From: Ligula intestinalis
Taxonomy: Eukaryota > Platyhelminthes > Cestoda > Diphyllobothriidea > Diphyllobothriidae
DNA length: 64,000 bases
Direction: 5' to 3'
Assembly (NCBI GenBank): GCA_036362985.1
Contig: JAYGXS010000010.1
Span: forward strand, 9,290,201-9,354,200
The position numbers and the translations under genes were made by a program. Positions 12,185 to 23,448 of the stretch are shown here, one piece after another. The notes under the pieces were generated by a model. That model was not told where the DNA came from and made no database searches. It was given only the letters and a program-made list of their open reading frames with translations. Each line of letters starts with the position of its first letter. Position 1 is the first letter of the stretch.

Positions 12185-12606
12185 AAGCATGTATGCGTGC
12201 CCCAGGTTCAAGTTGTAAAGAAGCGGAAGACGCAATCTCTGGAACGGTAAGTCTATTCGTCTGAGCTTTCGACTCCACACAAGAAGCCGTCGTCAGAGAA
12301 AGTGGGAAACAGCAAGAGTTTACTACGCGTAAATGGGTGTGAGGGGGGTTCGCACATGTGATTCGTCAATGCCCACGCCACGTCCATTCTAATGCTGTCT
12401 TATCGTGTGTCATCTACGCGTGTTCCTCTAGTTGTTGCGTGTGACCTTGAAGTGGCAGCCTGCATGTTTATACGGGAACTTGACTGCGGTTGCCGGTCGC
12501 GAGTACGGATAGCAAAGTAACAGGGCAGTATATCCACATGCCTGTTGATGGAGTTAGGATCGGACACCCAGACTTCCAGCAGTTCTTGAACAGCCTTATT
12601 ACTGGC
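12185..12606 (-). mobile_element. Penelope-like element, 3' part (outer half of split element)
   Basis: The minus strand encodes KAVQELLEVWVSDPNSINRH, which aligns with RELLESWFTGPQSINK at the end of the GIY-YIG region of the PLE at 52462-54510. The 3' non-coding end follows, with 'ggagtcgaaagctcagacga' near 12260. This piece continues, codon for codon, the PLE piece that ends at 15759, so the two are one element separated by the LINE at 12607-15758. Confidence 0.75.
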
Positions 12607-15600
12607 GGGCTTTTGAATTTGAGCTGCCGGTTTTTTTGCTCTCCATTCACGCGGGAATTTATTAGTGTATACCAGACTGTCTACTTCTCTACTTTGTTTT
12701 TCTGCATTTCTGGACATGAGGTCATCTCTGCTGTACACTCGTACCTTTTTGAATGCTCGAAGGACAAATATTCTATCGACGGAAATTCATAACGAACATT
12801 CATGTACTTTTGGATTAATTTGCAGAACCTGCAGTACACCAGCGCCAAATGTTATCCAATGGAATGCAATACGATCGCGTAAGCACCGATGCGGTTGGAA
12901 ACAAGCTATGAAGCGTCAACCATTAGCTTCAATGTTTCTTCCGGGTCTAATGTCCACTAACTGCAGGTCTATTTTCAATAAAAGTCTCGAATTGGATGCA
13001 CTTATGTTGAAACAGGAACACAGTAAGTGCGGTGTAATCTGTCTTCAAGAGACCTGGCTCAATAGGGATATAGAGTCGCAGCTCATCACACCTCCAGCGT
13101 ATTGCTGTTTTCGTTCGGACAGAAAATCCCGATCAATCAGCAGAGGTGGCGGAGTAGCAGTTTTTGAAAACCAGCAATGGTGCACAAACTGTAAGTCCCT
13201 TTTTTCTTACTCCGAAGACCACATAGACGTTATTGCAGTAGTTTGTAGGCCTAAATTTTTACACAACTCAAAAGGCATCATTTATGTTAGTATTTACATT
13301 CCCCCTTCCACCTGTCAAGATGCCCTTACCCACTTTTTTGATTTTCTTTCCCAAAAGCTTGCCGCACTGTCTTGCGAGCATGTAATGATTTTATGTGGGG
13401 ACTTCAATCGAGTAAATCTACGTCCCCTCATATTGTTAGGATTTAGTGACTTAGTTAATTTCAATACACGAGACGACGCCCCACTCGATCATATCCTGAC
13501 TAACTATCCAAAGCTTTTTGCTGTAAAAAATAGAGCTCCATTGGCAGGCTCAGACCATTCCGTACTGCTCTGTCAACCAAAAATCTATTCTAAGACCAAC
13601 AAAGGGCTATTAGTAACGCCCGAGAGGAAATTACACATTCGTGACACGTCCCCACATAATATTTCCTTGCTTCAGACTTGTATATCTGAATGCATTCCCA
13701 TCTTTCTCGAAAAAAGGAATGTCGAGTCGTGTTCGAGTTATCTTACAACATTTCTCAACGGAATTTTTAACATTTGTTGTCCTTTTGACACGGTCATGGT
13801 TAGACCAGACCGAATATCTTCTCCCCACTTAAAAACTTTGAGAAGACACAAGGAACTGTTCTACAAACTAGGTTTACGATAAAGATTGAAGGACGTTAAT
13901 GCCCTTATAAAACGCGAGATCGCAAGACTAAATGACCTTTTTGTTAGTCAGTTATTTACTTCTTCTACATCTTCGTCTCCTCTCTCTTCATCCGAAATAT
14001 GGAAAAGTCTTAAACGTCTCACTGGTCAACGCAATACGCTGGCACATGTTGACGCTGACCTAGACAGCTTAAACTCAAACTTCATCCATACTCCCACCGA
14101 GTCCTATCTCCCGACAAATGATATTTCGTTACCACCGAGTGATTTTTCTCCAGTGTCTGTGGCAACAGTGATGAAACACCTAAACAAGGTTAAAGGTACA
14201 ACAGCTGCCGGACCAGATGGCGTCTCCCCATTTCTCCTTAAATCTTGCTCTTTTCAATTAGCTCCTGTCTTGGCACATCTTATTAATTTATCTTTCATGG
14301 AGTCCAAGATTCCTGACGGTTGGCGTTCGGTCAAAATCACTCCTATCCCGAAAAAAAACCACTTCAACACGTCCCAAATCCTTTCGCCCAATCGCCTGCT
14401 CTTCTGCACTCCTCAAACTTACAGAACGAGTCGCTTTGGACATCATTAAGCCGTTTTCATCCAATTTTTCTGATCCCTTGCAGTTTGCGTATAAGGCGAG
14501 GCGTAGTACACTAGATGCAGTTGCTTTAGTAGTCCACTCTGCTCTTAGGGACTTGGATAAGGGATGCCGTGCTTACGCGTGTGCTTTTCTTGACTATTCC
14601 TCAGCCTTCAACACGATCCCGCGCCATCTTCTTCGTAGTAAAACCTCTGCATGTGGCTCTCCTGGCTGGGTTGTCTCATGGCTAAGGGACTATTTTTCTT
14701 CCCGCACCCAATTCGTTCAGACCGGGAAGCGAAAATCGACGGTCCTTCCCAACAATTGTGGAGTTCTGCAGGGGTCTATATTATCCCCTCATCTTTTTTC
14801 CCTCCATACTGATGACCTACGATCTCCAAACGCATGTTTGTTTGCCAAATACGCTGACAATATGGTTGTCGGCCATCCTCTCAAAAGCCAGACCCATCTC
14901 CAAACACTGAAGGATGGACTGGACCATGTCATAGCATGGTCGTCAGAAAATGGCCTTTTACTTAATGAGCGGAAGTCAGTCCAGTGCATTTTTCGGCTGC
15001 GACCCCCTACCAGCCCTGAAACCATTGACTTTCTGCCTAACAATGTATCCTCCTTCCGATACCTTGGTGTAACACTTGCTTCCAACCTCTCATTTACTCT
15101 TCATATTGAAGACCTTTTTATAAAAATCCGCAAACTTTTGTATTATGTCCGCCGCTTGCGTTCATATCGCACCCCACAAGCTCTCATCTGGCGTTTTATA
15201 GATGCCTGTATCCTCCCTCTTATTCTTTATTGCTCTCCAGTTACTTTTCCAGCACTACTCAAGAAAGACTTGCTTGTTATTAAACGTATTCTCCGCATGC
15301 TCTCTTCAGCTGCCGGTTATTCCTATGTTTTTTTAGCTGACCTCATCATACAGCGACATTTTAAATCGGTCAAGAATTTCGTGGACCGTATTCTAAGTGA
15401 GGTCGCTCACCCTCTCCACTCTGAATTAATGGCTGCGAAATCTTCTCGTACCATGCGCCGAAGCTTCCGTCATATGACCTGCCGTACATCGGCCTACCAG
15501 TACTCGGTACTCCCATTCTTAGCACGATTCCTCACGTGTGAAAAAATGGAAATTGAGAAGCTGAAGGCAGACCTGTCTCCATAACAGATGTGGTAACCGT

Positions 15601-15758
15601 GTCGACTTCTTACTTCGAGCATTTTGTTATCTTTGACCGTTTACTCTTGAGCTTTTTGAACCCCATAATTGATCTGATTTTTACTCTCCGTGAATGGAGC
15701 CACTTTTTTGCTGAAAATTTTGATATTATCATCAAAATATAGCTCTCTATCTATCTAT
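12607..15758 (+). mobile_element. CR1/L2-group non-LTR retrotransposon (LINE-1), nearly full length
   Basis: The ends are set by the interrupted PLE: joining 12606 to 15759 (sharing 'ggc', or 'tggc' with the base before) restores the PLE reading frame. The LINE is therefore about 3.15 kb. It ends in a short (ctat)n-like tail at 15744-15757. The 5' region 12607-12900 is non-coding and GC-poor. The insertion is younger than the PLE it interrupts. A 3-4 base target duplication is short for this group and could reflect decay or a partial deletion. Confidence 0.8.
12908..15584 (+). pseudogene. LINE-1 polyprotein: AP endonuclease plus reverse transcriptase
   Basis: The endonuclease (about 12940-13590) cuts target DNA. 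It keeps an Asn start motif (MSTNCRSIFNK), QETW near 13045, GDFNR near 13398 and SDHSVL near 13551. Reverse transcriptase follows: TTAAGPDGVSPFLLK (about 14195), FLDYSSAFNTIP (about 14587), GVLQGSILSP (about 14761), YADN (14850-14861) and LNERKSVQCIF. The lesions are few. A single TAA at 13880-13882 stops an otherwise continuous frame. One frameshift near 14380 moves the frame to that used to 15584. The usual YADD is YADN, which removes a catalytic Asp. The copy is therefore inactive but recent. The motif style (SSAFNTI) suggests the L2/Rex1 side of the CR1 group, a guess that needs a tree. 12908 is a convenient Met rather than a proven start. Confidence 0.85.
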
Positions 15759-16662
15759 GGCTCGTGCCATTATCCGTGTGCTTGAGAAGTCGAATCGGTG
15801 GCCTTCTTCCAGGGTGTGGGGAGCGATCTGGGACAGTGAGTCACCTTTCTGCACTGCCTCTTTGTGCTTTGTTATTCGCGAGCTTCATCTACGCCCGGTC
15901 TGCCCTGTATGATTACAAGAACAATCGCGACATTGCACCTGATAATCGACGCCAGACTGCTCACCCACATCCAATGGGTCTTTTATTTGCATGACTCGTG
16001 AACACATAGTAGCTGTCGGGCGATGAGCAATACCCACGCAGAGCTCTGCAGCGGTACGCTCGGTTGCTTCTGACACATTTTTGCTGTATGGTAGAAGGTG
16101 CCAGAACGTTGGTGGCTCACCTTCTTTTGTTTCCGTGGGCGCATATGGAGGCAGCGGCTGACGAAGTTGTTCGGGTACCCGTTCGTGGCCAGTTGGTCAC
16201 AACGATATCTTAGTTTTGCACTCACCCCTCCGGTTCACTGTATTGTGTCTTCACCCTCGGAAATAGTGCTCTAATATGGCCACGTTTATATGCTTTTGGG
16301 TGGTTGCTATGTCAGCTGAGTACCTGGGTTGTGCTAGTAGCCTTTCTTTAAACAGTGGTGCTGAGTTCCCCGTTGGGTCTGCGCGTGACGAGGACAGCCA
16401 GGTAGTTGTATGGAACTCTCTTCTTCCTTTGTGAATTGGATGTCGGGAAAGATGCCGTTTAGCAAGTTTTGGAAGTCTGCTAGCCTACTCCGTTCGATTA
16501 TGACGAAAGTATCGTCCAAGTATCGACACCAGAATTCTGGTTCAAATTGGTCAAAGACGACATTTTCCAGCCCCTGTTAGACCAGTTCTGTGATGAGACT
16601 GGAAATTGGGGATCTCATTGGTGTCCCCTTGGTCTGTTCGTATGTTCGGCCATTAAACGTCC
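15759..16662 (-). mobile_element. Penelope-like element: end of RT and start of GIY-YIG (inner half of split element)
   Basis: The minus strand from 16662 reads GRTYEQTKGTPMRSPISSLI, then YLDDTFVIIERSR and FPDIQFTKEEE (RT motifs and active-site YLDD), then a linker with GYPNNFVSRCL. Next is VDYQVQCRDCSCNHTGQTGR (degenerate GIY-YIG start), and it ends EGHRFDFSSTRIMARA at the LINE boundary. A single in-frame stop follows GQTGRR, and an earlier stop lies after ITELV, so this copy is dead. It is the same lineage as the PLE at 52462-54510. The 5' half is missing: at about 16662 it abuts another PLE copy in the opposite direction. Confidence 0.75.
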
Positions 16663-16950
16663 CGGTGGAAGAAGAGGCGATGAAGACATTAAAAATGAAC
16701 AACTATATAATCGTGCTACCGGCCGATAAGGGAAGAGCAACGGTCGTGATGAACCGCAGTGATTACAACGCGAAGACACAAGCCCTCCTCGACGGCCAAC
16801 AATCCTTCCAACCCACACCTCCCTCACAGGCTTAACCTTTGATCAGCCAGCTAACTGGTCTCCTGAACCGACTCCGACGCAACAACGTGATATCGCAAGA
16901 CGAATGGCGACAAACCAAACCAAGCACCGCAGCACTGTCCTCTCCTTGTG
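16663..16950 (+). mobile_element. Penelope-like element, N-terminal fragment, head to head with the previous one
   Basis: The plus strand reads MKTLKMNNYIIVLPADKGRA then TVVMNRSDYNAKTQALL, the conserved 'IVLPADKGR.TVV' block upstream of PLE reverse transcriptase. LTGLLNRLRRNNVISQDEW follows and aligns with the same region at 52640-52720. The match fades near 16950, before the RT core. Confidence 0.7.
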
Positions 16951-17040
16951 CGTGATCTCTTGCCATATGAGCATTTCCTTTCGTCTGGGCTCTAACAACA
17001 AGGAAATTAATTTGAGTACTCTGGCGCATAAGCCATGATT

Positions 17041-17240
17041 ATACTTGGAGCATTACAATCCTAAGGTCGAATCCCAGGTTATTGGTAAGTTACTGAAGTC
17101 ACCAGAATGAGGGATTTATTTTGCACAGAACCCTGAATGGCTGCCTCAAGCAACAGTGGTCACTTGCGCATCAAAGCCTGGTGTTTACTACATCCAGTCG
17201 TGCCCGAGATTCTCTGTCTGTGTATTCTGAGGGATGTGAT
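17041..17240 (+). repeat. Dispersed repeat with Pol III B-box-like start (partner 38250-38440)
   Basis: It begins with 'ctaaggtcgaatcccaggtt', containing a B-box-like 'ggtcgaatccc'. It shares with 38250-38440 the segments 'ctggtgtttactacatccag' versus 'ctggtgtttgctgcttccat' and 'gtgcccgaga' versus 'gtgcccgata'. It is probably a second SINE-like family; no A box is clear. Confidence 0.5.
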
Positions 17241-18109
17241 GACGGCAGTTGCTTTACATGACTTTGCTTGGTGAGTTGCGTTGCCCAAAGGGCTACGATT
17301 ATTGTGACTCCCTGCTTCAAATGGGTGGCGCGTTCACATAATCCTTAGGAGGCCATTATTGGTTTGGACCTGCGTGTGTGGACAAACATACGTGGTAAAT
17401 TAGGTCAAATAAATAGTCAGGGGGCATAAACACAAGGGGTAATGGGTGACAAGGCAAGCTGACCGATGCGTGCGACTGAGAATAAGCTGAGCTCAACTGT
17501 TGGGGGCGCCGTACTCCGGCGGCAGCTCTTTTAGTCAGCGGGATTGTCTTGACCGTCAGGATGCCGAAGCAACCTGGGGGAGAGACAGAGCGCCTGCCAA
17601 TTAACTATCCTTGAGGTAAGTGGGAAATGGACAGCAAGGTTGACTGTCCGCTGCAGTCCCGAGCCTCTTTTTCTGGTCTGCCCAGAATTTTGGCTGGTTG
17701 ATTATGTGCATAGCATGCACATTGTAGCTATCGATGAGGTTAAAAGGAGCAAATACGATCGCCTAAACTGAACTCAGCAGACTAGGCCGCGACCACTTAA
17801 AATCGTCCTAACCAACGACGGTGAAGCAAAACTTCCACTGTCCAGGCGTATTCGATTGAAGAACTCTAGAAAGGGTGTGTTTTTTTTCAGCCGGCTTACT
17901 CTCCTGACGACAGGACGAAATGTCACAAACTAGTTCTTAAATTTAGGGAACGGCAAATCAAAGAAAGACAGAATCTAGTGATTTACGAGGACCAGATAGT
18001 CGAACGACATTCTGTCCCCTCCTGGATCGAACCGATTCGAGTGACCGCGTAGCTATTCTAGTAGACTGCGTCGGGGTCAAAAACGAACCGCTCAAGAACT
18101 CAAACTGAC
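17241..18109. other. No gene recognised
   Basis: The part near 17290-17380 weakly resembles 39700-39800. No coding signal. Confidence 0.4.
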
Positions 18110-18127
18110 ATTTATGTATAATTCTGC

Positions 18128-20871
18128 GCAACGCTTAGTTTCTAATGTGGAGGAACTGAGGATCAACATGTCCGACCTCCATCCAGATTTTACTTCGAGA
18201 ACAGAAACATAGTTATCGGACTAGATTGACAATCGAGAGTTTGGAATACCTGACTTTCAACTGTTCCGCAAAGACAGAGACAACCGCAGAGGTGGAGTCG
18301 TAGCAGCCTTCGTGAAGAATGGTTTATATGTTTCTGAAAAACGACGAATCTGTCTTGTCCGGAAGTGGCATGGTTGATTATAAGAGCAACGGTTTCCAAA
18401 AGCCTTGATATCTTAACTGTCTACCGACCACCAAGGAACGATCCTGAGACTGATGACCTATTGCTAGATGAGCTTAAAGCCCTCGCTACGCGATCAAATA
18501 CCCTTATTGTTGGAGGCTTCAATGCCCTTACCATTAACTGTAGCTCCTCCTCAGCTTATTGCCCTGAATCGGCATTTGACCATCAGTTCATGCATATAAA
18601 TCAATCACTGCTTCTCACCCAGCACGTCACATTTCCCAAAAGAATTCGTGAAGGCCAGCGTATGAACTGTCTTAACCTTGTGCGCACTTAGTCACTTGAA
18701 AATATTGGCATTGTGAATTCCTTACTCCCACTAAACTAAACTGACTATATAGTTCTCATGTGGGAATGCAGTTTATTTTCTTTGCCTGCCCAACCGCAAA
18801 ACCTCCGACCAAATATTTGGCGTGGCGATTTCGAGCAAATGAATCATGATCTCTGTTTCATCGACTGGGTATCCAAACTCTCCGACAAAGTTGAAGAAGC
18901 TTGGGATAAATTCAAAGGAATAGACCATAATCTCATTTTTAGCCACTGTCCAATCACACACAGAAAATTTACGAACAGATATCGCGGGTTGAATCCATCT
19001 TTTAAAACGGAAGGTAACAAGAAGAAAAAACTATGGAAGAGGTTCCTAATTGATAGGTCATCTGAATCTCTCAATAGTTACCAAATTCAGAGGAACCGGG
19101 CCAAACGTCTCATTGTCAGAGATCGACAGATATTCGAAGAGGATATGTTAAACCATGCCATGGTCAATCCCAAAGTCCTTTACAATTATATAAGACAGAG
19201 CAAGCGGAACAAGGATCCCATCCGCCTATTGTGAACTGTCGAAGGTGAGGAAATCTCAGAGGACAAGGATAAGGCTGAAAATCTTTTTCAATTCTCCCGG
19301 CCTGTGGAGACATTATCCTTTATCCCTCACTTATGAAGACGATTTGATTCCATTTATTGCTACAATCCCCTTCACCGTAGATATAATAAGAACTGAGCTG
19401 CTTAATTTGAAAGAATCGACCTCCCCAGGCTCCGGTGCAATCCCGGCTAAGCTGTTAAGGGAGCTAGCTTCTGAAATGATCAAGCCGCTAGCCTCAATCT
19501 TCCGGACGTCATTTGTTACTGGGTGTCTACCCTCTAATTGGAAGACAACAACGATCACTCCGCTTTTCAAGAGTGGAAGCCGAGCGTCCACAAATAATTA
19601 TAGGCAAGTGAGTCTTACTACCATTTGTTGCAAAACTATGGAAAGAATAATTAAGAAGGCGTTAAAACAGTTCCTCGAGCAGAATCACCTCCTTTCCGGT
19701 GCACAACACGGCTTTCGTAGTGGTAGATCCTGTCTTACTTATCTGCTCTTCTCACTTGATCGCTGGACCAAAGCACGTGACGAGGACAAAATGGTGCACG
19801 CCATCTATATTGACTTCAAGAAGGCGTTCGACACCATCCCTCACCAACGCCTCCTGCATAAGCTGCGCAGCGCAGGCTTTCGCGGGACCCTCTTCCTATA
19901 GATCAAAACTTTTTTGACAGGACGGTCCCAAAAAGTACAAGTCGGTCACCAGCAGTCCTCGGGGTAAGTGGCGTCACATGGGGCTCAGTTTTAGATCTCA
20001 CATTATTCCTTTTTTTCTTCAACGACTTTCGGGGATCTAGACTGTGAAGTCCCCTTTTTCGCTGATGACATCAAATTATGGAAAGTTGTCCAAAATACGA
20101 CATATGAAAACCATCTGCTAGCTAACTTGAACAGCTTGGAGCACGGTGGCTGATGCCTTTCAATGTAAGACAATGCAAATTCCTTCAAATCGGCAGTTGT
20201 AGAGCGTCCAGGCCGAAGGTATATTCCTTAAGCGGTACACCGTTGCAACAAGTTGAGAGCCAGAAGGACTTGGGTTTGTGGATTATTTCTTTACTCAAAC
20301 CAACGCTAAACCGTACGAAGGCGGTGACGTCGGCCAGCTCTATATTACAGCTGATTAGACGAGCCTTCAGGGGGATTGAAAAAGACAGCTTTTCCAAAAT
20401 CTTTGGAAGCGTCGTTCGGCTTCGCTTGTAATTCGCTATACAGGCATGGAAACCTTGGACTGTCAAAGACTGTACCGTCTTAGAGAAAGTCCAGAGGCGA
20501 GTGACAAAAATGGTCAAAGGTCTGGGAACAACGCCTTATGGAATCAGACTGTCAAACCTCGACCTATTTACCCTTTCCTACAGATGACTTCGAGGGGATT
20601 TCATATTTACCTTCCGTATTATGAATAATCTGGATTGTTGTTTCGTTCCCGACGATTTGTTATCCCAGGCTTCTACGCCAATTTTGCGTGGACATCCCCT
20701 TCATCCACGTTCAGGCAAAGCAAGGATCGGTGGACGAAATTTCTCCTTCAGCAACAGAGTAGTTGCAGCGTGGAACGCCCTTCCTGAAGACCTTGTTCTC
20801 TCCATTTGTGTAAATTTATTTAAGAGTAGACTGGACATGCATCAAGGACAAGACCACATGCCGACCATTTA
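18128..20871 (+). pseudogene. LINE-2 endonuclease plus reverse transcriptase, broken
   Basis: The endonuclease is read in pieces: [25 protein letters not shown] (about 18287), DILTVYRPPRNDPETD, then GGFNALTIN where the family has GDFNAPTIN, so the catalytic Asp is lost. The linker 18758-19234 has an early stop. The RT part has [52 protein letters not shown] (about 19807) and FFADDIKLW (about 20053). The C-terminal end reads VVAAWNALPEDLVLSICVN, a typical CR1 ending. There are at least six stops or frameshifts. It is older or more damaged than LINE-1, and its RT active site FADD is intact. Confidence 0.85.
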
Positions 20872-20879
20872 AAAAACCA

Positions 20880-20940
20880 CTGCATCACATGATACTGCAT
20901 CACATTGTGCTGCATCACATTTTACCGTATCACATTATAC
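20880..20940 (+). repeat. Tandem 15-base repeat in LINE-2 3' UTR
   Basis: Four imperfect units of 'ctgcatcacattntn' follow each other just after the coding end. The minus copy of the LINE has only a decayed trace near 41230. Simple tandem units in the 3' region are usual for CR1-like elements. Confidence 0.75.
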
Positions 20941-21149
20941 TACTCGTGATCAGCAAGTAGCCCTACTTTGCCACATTTTGTTACTATTTGACTACCTTAC
21001 AATTGTGGTGTCTTCCCAGAACATGAAATTGACGTAATTCTTACAATTTTATTTATATCCATTTATTTTCTATTATATCGTTACCAATAGGGAGTTCAAA
21101 GGTCTTCGCCTATCTCTCACTCAATAAACGGATACAGATACTGAACAGA

Positions 21150-22510
21150 TAATCTAGGACACCATTCCAGCAGATCACTGCTTGATAAAAAGCCCCTGCT
21201 CCTGACTCTGGTTTTCGTCAACCGCCCAGACATTGTTATGTTAACTGAGACATAAGCATTGGCCTGTGTAGCTGTCTCTGAACTCTCTGTTCTAGGCTAT
21301 GCATGCACTCGGAATGATCGAAACAATGGCCATGGCGGAGGAAGCTGTATCTATATTAAGCAGCCACTTACATTTCTCCCATTGGACTATCCACAATTCA
21401 CGGTGGTGGAGGAGAGCTGCTGGCTACGAGTTGTTCTAAAGAAGTACTACTCCTTACTCGTTGGCTGTGTTTATCGCCCACCTAATGCCAGTGTGGACTA
21501 CGATCTTTGTCTCTCGCAGGCATTTCATGCTGCAGCCGACTTGAATCTTAAGTATTGCTTGATTGCAACAACGTTCCAGATTGTTTTCAGCATGGTAGAC
21601 CCTTCATGTATGCTGATGGTTTAAAAGTCGCTTATCAATATAAACCGGCAGATTGCCACATCGTGCTCGAGCTGATAAAAAAAGGATCTTCAGGCCTTCG
21701 CTCAGTGGTGTCGCACATGGCGCCTCACCCTTTCATGGCACAAATGTTCAGTTATGGTTTTTGGCGCCGATCGCCAACCGGAATTAAGCATAAACGGCCA
21801 CGAACTAAATGTCCCAGGAGTTATCAAGGATTTGGGCACATCCTACTCCAAACGTCTCAATTTGTCAGAGCACTGTGCCCTGATAGTCTCGAAGGCATGC
21901 CGAACCACCGGGTTTATCCTTTGAAATTTTAAGACCATTAAGGTTAGAACTAGCCTTTGTAATATGTACGTGAGACCTAGTCTTGAATACTGCTCGCCCC
22001 TATTCAGTCTTCTGCGCACTAGTGAACAGAAGAAAATAAAATATGTGCAGCACTTCTTCACTAGAATTGTTTTCACTACAGAACACCGTAACCTCGCCTA
22101 CTAAAAAAGGTGCGAACTTATAAAGCTGGATCCCCTGTGGCTTCGTAGATTACAGAAGGGTCTATTTTTACTGGTTAAACTTTTGAATTGCCAAACCTTT
22201 AATCCTCTCAGTACAATAAGTCAGCTGGAGCACTCTCGACGCGCCAGTCATGGAGATGTCTTTTTATTTCTTCCTATGGCACGCACAGTTAAGTACCAGT
22301 AATTCTTTTCAGTAAATGCCATATCAATCTAGAATAAGCTGCCCAGAAGTATTAAAACCCAGCAAATTTTTTCTATGTTTAAGAGGGCTATCACTAGTTT
22401 TCTACATTCAGGACAACTTTCACGAATTTTGGGTGCTGACTCGGCGGAATCTTTCTTTCACTCGTATGGCGTTCGTTTACTTTAAACCCTTCCAGGCCTC
22501 ATGCTGAAGA
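21150..22510 (+). pseudogene. CR1-like LINE-3, internally deleted (endonuclease joined to RT C-terminus)
   Basis: This is a different CR1-like family from LINE-2. The endonuclease part reads RPDIVMLTET, YACTRNDRNNGHGGGSCIYI and LLVGCVYRPPNASVDYD (21200-21550). Without the RT core, the sequence passes directly to MYADGLKVAYQYKPADCHIV (21605-21660), the RT active-site block with YADG for YADD. The RT C-terminus follows: LEYCSPLFSLLRTSEQKK and LDPLWLRRLQKGLFLLVKLL (to about 22190). The core fingers/palm region is deleted, and stops and frameshifts are frequent. It starts only a few bases after the LINE-2 tail, so the two are abutted. Confidence 0.75.
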
Positions 22511-23050
22511 TACTGCTGCTGAAGCTGCAGCCCGCAATCTGCTAATCCTTCTGCTAAAAGCGCGCAACTTTTGCCGACAAACATTGAAGGAAGACTGAGA
22601 ACACTGTGTGCTTGTGCCAACCCTCCCCGACACGAATCAATGTCCCTAAACAATATGCAACTTTTCTCATGCTAATGTTTTAACTCAGTTTACAACTGTA
22701 CATATATTCCATTTGTATCGTACCTTTAAAGGCAGGTTTTTTTCACTTGAAACAAGCTCCTTATCTCGTCCAATATTGACCAATCACAAAATTGAAACAA
22801 AACCAATACTGGCTGCAAAAGAGGGAGTTTGTTTTAGTTTTTTTCCTGTCTTCTGGGTTTTGGAAGGCGCCCAAGAGATGCTTGACCAAATCTTTAAAAT
22901 TGCCTGTAAACTGGCATAATATACATACATATTTATGTATATGCATATGATAACGCTTGACAGAAACCTTAAACATCACATCAAGCAAGCGTATGCGAAT
23001 ATATAAGGAAATGACATCCTTAGCGTATGACATGTATGCTACGGTAAATA
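22511..23050. other. No gene recognised
   Basis: AT-rich, with a short 'tatata/tacata' tract near 22920-22950 and no coding evidence. Confidence 0.4.
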
Positions 23051-23446
23051 CAGGGGGTCCCAAAAATGTATACACATTTAAAATAGTTGTAAACTTGGTA
23101 TTTGTTCGAATTTTATTATTTCAAAAATGGAAACATAGTTACAAGAATCTCTTTATTGTTTTCTTTTCACTGCATATCCTCGCATTATGCAACGTGCCAT
23201 TGGAAAAGTTCTATTCTAAGATTCGTCTATGCTCTTAATGACGATGATCTAGACCACAAAGTATAGTATGGCGAGCGGTATTTAGGACAATATACGGATC
23301 AAAATGGACGTCAGTTTTAGAACACGCACTGCAAAAACAATCAAGTGATATTTTTAAATATTTTTACATGTAAAAAAAATAATAAATTTATAATAAACAC
23401 CAAGAGTACAGTTATTTAAATTGTGCATAATTTTTTGGACACCCTG
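23051..23446. mobile_element. Mariner/Tc1-type MITE, 396 bp
   Basis: The left end 'cagggggtcccaaaaatgta' and the reverse complement of the right end 'cagggtgtccaaaaaattat' form terminal inverted repeats of the mariner type ('CAGGGTGTCC.AAAA'). Each end is bordered by TA (23049-23050 and 23447-23448), the expected target duplication. The interior is AT-rich and encodes no transposase, so it would depend on an active mariner elsewhere. Confidence 0.75.
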
Positions 23447-23448
23447 TA

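Larger units (their letters stand above)
18110..21145 (+). mobile_element. CR1-like LINE-2, plus strand
   Basis: The span runs from the start of the endonuclease (AQRLVSNVEELRINMSDLHP near 18128) to the 3' end 'ctcaataaacggatacagat' near 21120. The same family sits antisense in MAT intron 6 (41010-43740), and the two align through coding and 3' non-coding parts. The 3' UTR carries a 15-base tandem repeat (20880-20940). Confidence 0.85.

Noticed and set aside
20880..20940. CRISPR-like short repeats
   Set aside because: Tandem units with no unique spacers, located in a LINE 3' UTR of a eukaryotic genome.
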